A program made the translations under genes and the position numbers. Of a DNA stretch of 64,000 bases, positions 55,911 to 64,000 are shown in pieces. This DNA is from Locusta migratoria (lineage: Eukaryota; Arthropoda; Insecta; Orthoptera; Acrididae): the NCBI GenBank assembly GCA_026315105.1, contig CM048744.1, positions 360,717,168 through 360,781,167 of the forward strand, given 5' to 3'. Numbering within the stretch: the stretch's first letter is position 1; every line of letters starts with the position of its first letter. Below the pieces are notes generated by a model. The model ran no database searches and was not told where the DNA came from. It saw only the letters and a list, made by a program, of their open reading frames with translations.

Positions 55911-57324
55911 CTCCTCGACGCTAGCGGCAGAGCAGTGCTCCAGATTATAGGTCTGACGTGTGGCTCAGTCGTCTAATAGAGCGCCTAGCTGTTCCACATA
56001 ACGGCCGCTTCAGTCTTCTGTTGACTCGAGGCAGAAGCGGAAGGTAATTACTGTAATTTGGCCACCCACTGCCGCAGGCAAGGACGCTCCGCTAGCATCT
56101 GTTTGTCCCGAGGACGCGTCTGTGACGTGCGGACAAAAAATAGACTCGCAGGACGACTTCCAGTAGAAGAGTAGGAGGAGTCAGCGTTCAGTGGCCTCGT
56201 TTTCTGTGCGCACTCAATACTGCCGGAATGCAATAGACACAAAACATTTGCAAGTGTCTCCTGTACATTCGAACAACCAATCGCAGAAAACGTCAACAGT
56301 TCGCAACGCCATCAGCTCACAGCGACAATTTGTAAAGTGAACGGTTACTAACTAGGCTTACAAACTACTTAAAATAACTTAAAGTAACTTATGCTAAGAA
56401 CAACACAATGGACGCCCCTGGGGTGGCCCAAAAGAAAACAACTTTAATGTTTAATATATAACGATGTATCTGTCGTAGATAAAAAGTATTCGCGTCTAAG
56501 TCGGTGTCAAAGTATACATATACTCTGGTGAATTAATAATTATCAATGGCTATATTGTTGATAAAGAAATACTCTGATCAATTACAAAAAAACACGTCTC
56601 TTGTTACCATTGTCTTTTTTACTTTCTGATCGTGTCGTTTGTGGTTGTCGGCATATGTTTTTTACAGATTGCATTTTTCCTCTTGTCCTGTGGCCGTTAT
56701 TACTGATGTGTATGGTGCATAATGTAAATGTTAAGTTGTAATAATACATGATCATTCAGCATAAAAGTAAATATTTTGTTTTAATACGTAGTTATCTGAT
56801 GTAACATTAGACCCGCAGTTGCCCTAGATGACCAATTTTTAATGAAACTAATATTTAATTGTTGGTAGCCATCTTGCCCCAAAAATTATTTTCGTAAATT
56901 ACTGTGACAATTTTACCTTCTAAAGGTGACTTTCCTTTATTATGCATAAAACTTTTTGTCATTGACGAAATATTTTCAGCACTATTTAGCCGAAATAATA
57001 GCTTTTTTGCACACACCAGATTTGTGTAGGCTATGACGCCATAACATAACGATGTATTTTTTTCTCTCAAAATTAATAAAGATTACCAGCCTATTGTAGT
57101 AACAACAGCCATTAAGAAACCGCCTGAGATCGCCGTGCTCTATTAAAGTTAATTTGTGGCATTTTAAAAAATTTTCTGTGTGACGTTAAGATAACTAACT
57201 TAAATCAAAGAAGCTACATAACACTATTTCAGACGATAGCCCCAAGTCGTATTTATGAAAGTAATTCTCACATTAATTATTAAGTATGTAATTAACAGAA
57301 ACATTTTTTTAAAATTTTTTTAAC
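55911..57324. other. No gene recognised
   Basis: 1.4 kb. Only a SINE-tail fragment can be named (56355-56410: GGCTTACAAACTACTTAAAA, minus orientation). Confidence 0.4.
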
Positions 57325-57430
57325 GTCACGACAAACGTCTATGCCCAAGGGAGGACTCGAACCCCAGACGGCGAGCAACCGCGCGCTCCGCAGCAAGGCG
57401 CCTTAGAACGATCGGCCACTCCACAGCGGC
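57325..57430 (-). mobile_element. SINE head fragment (family S)
   Basis: TATGCCCAAGGGAGGACTCG, CGGCGAGCAACCGCGCGCTC and CGGCCACTCCACAGCGGC in reverse orientation. The body is missing. Confidence 0.7.
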
Positions 57431-57775
57431 AAGCGTTTTGTTCTATCGCGATATAGGGGAGAGAATGACACGTAAATGTCGTACGATTTGGGTTGGAAAT
57501 CATTATAAGAAAGGCGTTATTTAATTTTTTCGCAATAACGAGATATATTTGCGAAATTTCTTTCCCCCGAATGCGAACGTATTTTGTTAGCACCCACCTA
57601 CTTAGGGAGATATGATCATCATAATAAAATAAGAGAAAAGAGATCGAAAATGGAAAGATTCAGGTATTCCTTCTTCCGCCGCGCTATTAGAAAACGATAC
57701 GGTAGAGAAAGAAAATCGATTCAATGAACCCTCTGCCATGCGCTTCAATGTCATTTGCAGAGTAATTATGTAGAT
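57431..57775 (+). pseudogene. Jockey-like LINE 3' tail
   Basis: CGATATAGGGGAGAGAATGA, TTGGGTTGGAAATCATTATA and GAACCCTCTGCCATGCGCTT match the 3' region of the copy ending at 54243. The terminal sequence is ATTATGTAGATG. It is frameshifted and severely 5'-truncated. Confidence 0.75.
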
Positions 57776-58499
57776 GTTCTTACGAACTTCGACAAAATCT
57801 ACAGTTTTATTCCTATCTTGAAAATATTTCGCACACTTGACCATTAAAACAAGAGGAAGGACAGTGTGTACACAATTTTCGAACGCTGCATGGCAAAGCG
57901 TACCTTACAAAAGTCTTTGACGCCGCTTTATCAATTACCATGCAAATTGGCTTATGTATCTATATTTTCAACAAAGAGCTTGTAAAAATACTAGACACCC
58001 TAACGGCGCTGTTGTCGCAGAGATAATTTGAACCTTCAGACGGCCGCCATGATAGTGGCAAGAGTGTTGTTAGAAGATAAATCATGTATTATAGCTACTA
58101 TGCTGTATATACATTTACACACAGTGAAGTTGGACCCTTGACGATTGTTGCTGCCTTTTGAGCAGTTTATGTTATGTAAGGTATTTAGCTTACAGCATTA
58201 AAAATCTTCTGGCCCACTGTGTCGTACATGTCATTTAGAGACATTGTACATTATTAATACCAAAGACGCTGCTTTTTAATAAATTATTTAATCCGACCCA
58301 GTTTAGGCGCGAATGCCATCGTCAGGTGTAGTACTGTAAAATACATAGGTGGGTATACTATTTAATTTAACAGGATAATTGTACTTTATACATACATTGA
58401 CAGCTCTTCTTACCCTTGTAAGATCGCTGCTTCTCTCATATGTATAGGTTCTTATTTACATATGTAAATGAACTGTTGTTGTTAAAAATTAATTCTTAT
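57776..58499. other. Mostly unassigned; PLE-terminus-like stretch at 58240-58345
   Basis: The minus strand around 58325-58295 reads CTGACGATGGC...GCCTAAACTGGGTCGG, resembling a PLE terminal repeat with a hammerhead-like core (CTGACGA, GGC/GCC helix, TAAAC for GAAAC). AATAAATTATTTAATCCGAC is the neighbouring word. Confidence 0.4.
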
Positions 58500-58699
58500 G
58501 TTGTTTATTTATTTATATTTATTTATTTGTTTTTTCTGCTCCATAGGACCCACCTCAGGAGTAAGACTCCATGGTCATGGAACAAGTCAATACATTAATT
58601 GTTACACAATAATGGTAATAGAAAAATTTTAAGTAGTCCTTTGCACACGACAATCTTAAGACAAAGTGAAAAGAATCAATAAAGAAAAAATAAATTAGC

Positions 58700-61600
58700 T
58701 TAATTGTTTAACTTTTCTAGGAGTTCCTCGACAGAATAAAAGGAGTGAGCCACGAGGTAACGCTTCAATTTAGATTTGAAAGCATGTGGATTAGTGCTAA
58801 GATTCTTAAGTTCTTGTGGCAGCTTATTGAAAATGGATGCCGCAGAATACTGCACCCCTTTCTGCACAAGTGTTAAGGTGGTGTGGTGCAAATGTAGATT
58901 AGACATCTGTCTAGTATTCACCGAGTGAAAGCTACTAACTCGTGGGAATAAGCTGATATTATTAACAACAAACGACATTAAAGAAAAAACGTATTGTGAC
59001 GCCAGAGTCAAAATTCCCTGACTACTGAAAAGGGGTCGACATGACGTTCGCGAACTTACACCAGATATTGCTCGAACCGCCCGTTTTTGAGCCAGAAATA
59101 TCCTTTTTGCATCAGGCGAGTTACCCCAAAAAAACAATGCCGTACGTCATAAGTGAGTGAAAGTAAGCGAAATAGACTACTTTTCGTGTTGAAAAATCAC
59201 TTATCTCAGATATTGTTCTAATGGTAAATATAGCAGAATTTAGTTTTGGAACAAGATCCTGAACATGGGCTTTCCATGACAGCTTACTGTCTATATGAAC
59301 ACCTAGAAATTTGAACTGTTCAGTCTCACTTATCACATGCCCATTATGTGTAATCATAATGTCAGATTTCGTCAAATTATGTGTTAGAAATTGTAAAAAC
59401 CGAGTTTTTCTGTGATTTAACATCAACTTGTTTTCTATTAGCCATGAACTTATCTCTTGAACTGCATTATTTGATACTGTGTCAATATTACGAGCAACAT
59501 CCTTCACTACCAAGCTGCTATCATCAGCAAACAAAAATATTTTACAATCACCTGTTATACTCGAAGGCATATCATTTATATAAATAAGAAACAGCAATGG
59601 TCCCAAAACAGACCCCTGGGGCACCCCATACTTAATTGTGCCCCATTGGGATTGCACGTCATAGCCATTTTCTACACTGCGGAGAATTACCTTCTGTTGT
59701 CTATTATTAAAGTAAGAGGTGAACCAGTTGTGGGCTACTCCCCGTATTCCATAATGTTCCAACTTCTGCAACAATATGTTGTGATCAACACAATCAAACG
59801 CTTTTGTTAAATCAAAGAAGACGCCTAATGTCCGTAGCCTCTTATTTAACCCATCAAGTGCCTCACAGAGAAACGAAAATATAGCGTTTTCGGTCGTTAA
59901 ACCACTTCTAAAACCAAACTGTACGTTTGACAGGAAATTATGTGAACTGAAATGATCAATTAATCTTGAATATACAGCCTTTTCAATAACTTTGGAAAAA
60001 ACCGATGGCATAGAAATAGGTCTATAGTTGTCTACATTATCCCTTTCTCCTTTTTTATAAAGCGGTTTCACTACTGAGTACTTTAATCTGTTAGGAAACT
60101 GACCATTCTGAAAGGAAAAATTACAAATATGGCTTAGTACTGGGCTAACATATGGAGAACAGTACTTTAGAATTCTGCTAGATACCCCATCATATCCACA
60201 AGAGTCCTTAGTCTTTAGTGATTTAATTATTGACTCAATCTCACCTATGGAAGTATCATGAAGGATCATTTCAGGCAACAGCCTCGGAAACGCATTTTCT
60301 AAAAACGTTATATGATTACCTGTAGAAACTAGAGTTTTGTTTAGTTCCTCTACTATATTCAGAAAGTGATTATTGAATATTGCACATATATCTAACTTGT
60401 CAGTAACAGAAACATTCCTACTACGCACTGACGTTATATCTTCTACCTGCTGCTCCTGACCAGACACTTCCTTCACGACTGACCAGATAGTTTTAATTTT
60501 ATCCCGAGAGTTTGCTATTCTTTTTGCGTACCACATACTTTTTGCATTCTTAATGACATTTTTCAGAACCTTACAGTACTGTTTGTAATGAGCTACTGCA
60601 TCTTCATTCTGACTGCTTCTAACATTTTGATACAACTCCCGCTTAGTTCTACATGATACTCTTATCCCCTTTGTCATCCACCCTGGCTGTCTGTTACTGA
60701 AAGTACCCTGTTTTGAGCGTTCTAGCGGAAAGCAACTTTCAAACAGCATAATAAATGTGTTCAGAAAAGCATTATATTCATCATCTGCATTATCAGCACT
60801 ATAAACATCCTGCCATTCTTGTTCCTTAATTAGGCTTAAAAAGGTCTCAATTGCAACTGGATTAACTTTTCTGAGTAGTTGATATTTATGTTTAACATTT
60901 GTTTGAGAACAAATACTTTTTAGAATTAAAAGTTGGGCATCGTGGTCTGATAGGCCATTTACTATTCTGCTGACAGAGTGCCCCTCTAATAATGAAGAAT
61001 GAACAAAAATATTGTCAATGGTAAAACTGCTATTTCCTTGCACTCTCGTTGGAAGAAATACTGTTTGCATCATGTTATAGGAATTAAATAGATCTAACAG
61101 CTGACTTTTCCTTGAGCTATCACCTACACAATGTTGAAATCTCCACACACAATTAAATTTTTATACTTCCTATACAGTGAACCCAGAACCAATTCCAGCT
61201 TGGGCAGAAACATTTTAAAATCTGAGTCAGGGGATCTATAAATAACAACTATTACTAGTTTAGTTTCATTAACATTAACAACTCCTGCACAACATTCAAA
61301 TATCTGTTCTGTGCAGTGTTTAGAAAAATCGATTGACTCCGATGAAAAATCGTTTTATACATACATGGCCACACCCCCACACTGCAAAGAACTCCTAGAG
61401 TAGAAGGCAGCTAACCTGTATCCTGGCAAAGGAAGTCTCTTAATTGTCACACCACTTAAAAAGTGCTCTGAAATTCCAATAATGTCAGAATCAGTATCAA
61501 TAAGCATTTCATTAACTTAATCTCTGATACCCTGTATATTTTGATGAAAAACAGTAATTCCCTTATTACTTATATTCTTAGACTTTGTCAAAGGTGGTTC
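58700..61600 (-). pseudogene. CR1-like ORF2: endonuclease and RT, several breaks
   Basis: The endonuclease part (61600-61130) reads ITVFHQNIQGIRD, DIIGISEHFLSG and VIYRSPDSDF, then CGDFNI. It has TAA at 61517-61519 and 61355-61357 and a frame change near 61140. The next frame (61148-59121, 675 codons) has NGLSDHD (64-70), GYDGVSSRIL, DNYRPISM (373-380), FFDLTKAFDC (444-453), YGVPQGSVLG (507-516), and FADD (540-543, catalytic). A run of seven A at 59128-59134 has one base too many compared with the expected IVFWGN reading. This shifts the frame into 59137-58700 (FFWGNSPDAKRIFLAQKRAV, IFNKLPQELKNL), the normal CR1-like C-terminus. Confidence 0.88.
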
Positions 61601-61647
61601 ATTTCTTAGAGGGACTTCCTTTAAGCAGGAATATCTATCAGCTGTCT

Positions 61648-62667
61648 TCAGTCTAAAAAAGGTGCAGCCCTAACACCAACTACTACAGGAATTTTTCCAT
61701 GAGTGAAACCCCCACCCCCTACTACACTGTCACCTATGAGCTTTCCCAACCTCCCCTTCCCATACCTATTGAGGTGCAGACCGTGCCTAGTAAAATCCGA
61801 CCTTTGGATAGTTTCAACTGGCACCACTGCAATGTGATCCATGCCCTCCGTCATCAGCGCCTTCTCAAGCCCCATGTTAAGACGGCTGACAGCCGTATTA
61901 AGACAAGGCCTATCATGACGCTGAAACAGCTGCACGAAATGCACATTCGTGCCACCAGTTTCAGTTGCTATCCTTTCCAGATCACCACCTATATCATATT
62001 CCCCGTCCCTATCAAGACTGTTCCCGGCCCCACCCACTATAACTACCTGATCCTCTTTTGAAAAATTCCTACATAAGTCCCCTATGTTACAAGTGACCTG
62101 ATCTAACCCTGCACTAGGCTTCACTATGCTGGTGACCTGGTACTCACTCCCAAGTACTTCCTGCAACTGTTGGCCAACACCTCTGCCATGAGAACTACCT
62201 AGCAGCAGAACCTTCTTCCTAAGAGACCTCTCTACAGATTTCGGCTTACCAAAAGCTGAGGTCTGCTGCGTACTTCCTACACCTACAGCTACAGGAGGTT
62301 CATCTCCACTCAACTCTGACAGTTGGTCAAACCTATTTGCAACTTGCAATGTAAAGCTATCTGAATACCTTCTCCTAGCTACCTTCTTGCCAACTGCCAG
62401 TTCCCATTCCCCAGCCCCCCTTCCCCTCCTCAGCCTACCTAGTTCCTCTTCAGCGTTTTTCAACTGCACCTGAAGGGCGCAGATCAAACGCTCCTGCTCC
62501 TCTATCAACTTATTCCTGCTGCAAATCCTACAGTTCCAGGAGAGAACCTCACCACAATGCCCACTGTCTTCCCCACTGCACTCCCCCCCATGAAAATACT
62601 TACTACAAATCCCACACTGCAGCCCACTACGCACGACCCTACGACAGAGCCCACACTTTTCACTCAT
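61648..62667 (-). CDS. CR1-like ORF1 protein: PHD-like finger, coiled coil, SGNH esterase-like domain (339 aa, open)
   Basis: ATG at 62667 begins CGLCRRVVRSGLQCGICSKY, a C-x2-C...C-x2-C finger (residues 5-49) ending WNCRICSRN. Residues 53-82 (EEQERLICALQVQLKNAEEE) look like a short coiled coil that could give oligomers. Residues 151-310 resemble the esterase domain of CR1 ORF1: LLLGSSHGRG (154-163, Ser), GGAGNS (212-217, Asn) and DFTRHGLHLNRYGK (291-304, Asp and His). The whole frame is free of stops. In CR1-type LINEs, ORF1 is thought to bind RNA and membranes; that is family knowledge. The ORF1 stop lies just upstream of the ORF2 endonuclease. Confidence 0.87.
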   Translation of the reverse strand: MSEKCGLCRRVVRSGLQCGICSKYFHGGECSGEDSGHCGEVLSWNCRICSRNKLIEEQERLICALQVQLKNAEEELGRLRRGRGAGEWELAVGKKVARRRYSDSFTLQVANRFDQLSELSGDEPPVAVGVGSTQQTSAFGKPKSVERSLRKKVLLLGSSHGRGVGQQLQEVLGSEYQVTSIVKPSAGLDQVTCNIGDLCRNFSKEDQVVIVGGAGNSLDRDGEYDIGGDLERIATETGGTNVHFVQLFQRHDRPCLNTAVSRLNMGLEKALMTEGMDHIAVVPVETIQRSDFTRHGLHLNRYGKGRLGKLIGDSVVGGGGFTHGKIPVVVGVRAAPFLD

Positions 62668-63396
62668 GGTAAAATTTTACAATAATTTGTTAAGAAAAAC
62701 TAGACGTCTACGTTATGAAGTTAAGTTTCTACAAAATAAGTAGGAAGTACCTCTTAACTACAGCAATCAACAAACCTCAGTCTCTACAAATCAAGTAACA
62801 ACAACTAATAGTATCAGAAAAGAGCAAATAACACTACCACAGAAACTTTACACTGTTGCTTGTATAAACAAGTTCAAATTCAAGCGTCACTAATAAAACA
62901 ACTAAACACTGTGAGAGTACAAGAGTTATCAAATACCGTAACTTAAAGTTTCCCAACCTCAACTACGTTAAAAACAGCAAGTCACCTGTTGAAAAGTACT
63001 AAAGTTAATAAACAACTAGCGCGATAACACCTCCTGAAATCTAAAACTTTAATAATTTAACTACAATTCACAAACACTTATTAGAACTTAGCTTTCGGAG
63101 ACCGCTACGGCTGGAACCACTCGCCACCAGATGTAAACAAAGCAGTAAGACGTCGATGCCGGCGCACACGCGAAAACAAATCGATGCTTGACAGCTATTT
63201 TGACACAATTGTCAGCGATATTACCAGTTTACAATGAAATTACTTCTATGCTATTATTTAGAGCATATCTAATCTTATTGGTACGTCAATAGTATGTTTC
63301 ATCAGTTGCATGTAATTGATTAAACATATATTAATTTGTGGAGTCAATTTTGGTGTAATTTTGTGGTGTTTAAGGATTGTAAAAATTTATGACGTT
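62668..63396. other. Probable 5' UTR of the CR1-like LINE, then unassigned
   Basis: Non-coding. The part up to about 63180 (GGAGACCGCTACGGCTGG) may be the element leader. The rest is AT-rich. Confidence 0.4.
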
Positions 63397-64000
63397 TTAG
63401 TCGTAATTAAATGCTTTCCAGATATTACTTTCAATTTCGTGATAATAAAATCTAAGACGAATTTGTAAATTCCGTTGTTTCTTTGGAAGATTGGTACTAA
63501 TGAAATTTTCCAAGTAACGCTTGTGCTTCATCTCGATTTGATCATTTAAAATTTGTTCAGGGTAAATTTGCCTGTGTAAATAAATTTCAACCTCTTCAAG
63601 AACGTTCATTATTGTTCCCTTTTGCGTGATATGTAAAATTTCCATGGCCTGCTGTATATCGTCTGCTGTGTATTGTTCTTGCTTCAAGTGATGGAAGAAA
63701 GTCGACTGGTTGCTTTCGCTATTACGAATATGCTCTCGAAAACAAGCTATGAAGCTTCTTCCAGTCTGACCTAAATAAAATTTTTCGCATTGCTTACATT
63801 GTATTTTATAAATTCCGGGATTTAAATATATGGATGGTTTTACTTGTCCTAAGTGTAGTAGGGTTCTAAGATTATGCCGAGTATGATATGCGAATTTTAT
63901 GTTAATATGTTTCAGTATTTTATTAATTTTGTGAGATATTGTTCCTAGATATGTGGTCGGAATATATATGTATTTTTCTTTTTTAGGTGTTTCTCTAGAC
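63397..64000 (-). pseudogene. Penelope-like element C, C-terminal GIY-YIG region, truncated by window edge
   Basis: The minus strand from 64000 has KINKILKHINIKFAYHTRHN and LRTLLHLGQVKPSIYL, then GIYKIQCKQCEKFYLGQTGR (GIY at about 63815 and YLG at about 63775), followed by SFIACFREHIRNSESNQSTF. The frame continues to a stop at 63397 (NLPKKQRNLQIRLRFYYHEI). No stop interrupts this part, so the endonuclease may be intact; the RT lies beyond the window. It belongs to a different PLE family from A and B, because the GIY-YIG sequence is far diverged. Confidence 0.85.

Larger units (their letters stand above)
58500..62690 (-). mobile_element. CR1-like LINE with two ORFs, near complete
   Basis: The minus-strand element has a 3' tail of AAAT/TAAA units (58500-58530). 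ORF1 (62667-61648) precedes ORF2 (about 61600-58700). ORF1 carries a cysteine/histidine finger and an SGNH esterase-like domain; ORF2 carries endonuclease and RT. Domain order and the C-terminal RT tail fit CR1/Crack-type LINEs. No target-site duplication could be set because the 5' end is uncertain; it may reach about 63180. Confidence 0.88.

Overview
This is eukaryotic, AT-rich, gene-poor intergenic DNA. The repeat set points to an insect, most likely an orthopteran of the grasshopper/locust type. That call is an inference from a dispersed tRNA-headed SINE and an RTE-like LINE with a GTT-rich end, both of which I associate with large orthopteran genomes. I see no convincing host protein-coding gene, no spliced gene structure and no functional RNA gene. 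Every stretch with recognisable coding potential belongs to a transposable element, and most copies are broken.

Layout. 1-3.2 kb: two decayed LINE tails, a (CT)n tract and a cluster of tRNA-derived SINE units, two minus and one plus. 3.77-6.35 kb: RTE-like LINE remnant split by a pogo-like deletion derivative with TA duplication. 6.6-10.8 kb: Tc1 remnants, a Jockey-like remnant, a TIR-bounded element and a deleted DDE transposon with ~95-bp TIRs. 11.7-14.0 kb: two SINEs with target-site duplications (TSDs). 14.2-17.5 kb: nearly full-length RTE-like LINE (copy 1) with a 10-bp TSD and one nonsense codon. 17.7-19.2 kb: Tc1 element. 19.9-21.7 kb: SINE with a 188-bp palindromic microsatellite, then a Jockey-like LINE carrying another SINE. 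22.6-25.3 kb: SINEs, Tc1, a CpG-rich MITE. 26.4-30.9 kb: two Penelope-like elements (PLEs) head to head. 30.9-34.2 kb: RTE-like copy 2. 35.5-37.8 kb: candidate Helitron holding a SINE that itself holds a foldback MITE. 38.0-41.1 kb: Jockey remnant split by a piggyBac element. 41.8-42.8 kb: RNase H part of an I-like LINE. 43.2-47.2 kb: more LINE remnants, RTE copy 3 with a TTAA-type MITE, and a mariner. 48.8-54.5 kb: LINE fragment with a 99-bp duplication, an inverted Tc1 composite split by a 2.46-kb hAT-like element, a Jockey-like tail and a SINE. 54.5-58.3 kb: SINEs and LINE tails. 58.5-62.7 kb: CR1-like LINE with an esterase-type ORF1 and an endonuclease/RT ORF2. 63.4-64.0 kb: GIY-YIG end of a third PLE running off the window.

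How it fits together. The window is a record of layered insertion. Several insertions can be ordered from split elements and TSDs: piggyBac into Jockey, pogo into RTE, hAT into Tc1, SINE into PLE, and MITE into SINE into Helitron. The autonomous LINEs (RTE copies 1 and 2, CR1) are each only a few mutations from open, so activity is recent. The points most worth checking are the head-to-head PLE pair, the hammerhead-like cores in PLE-type termini, the inverted Tc1 composite and the exact 99-bp duplication inside an RT fragment.
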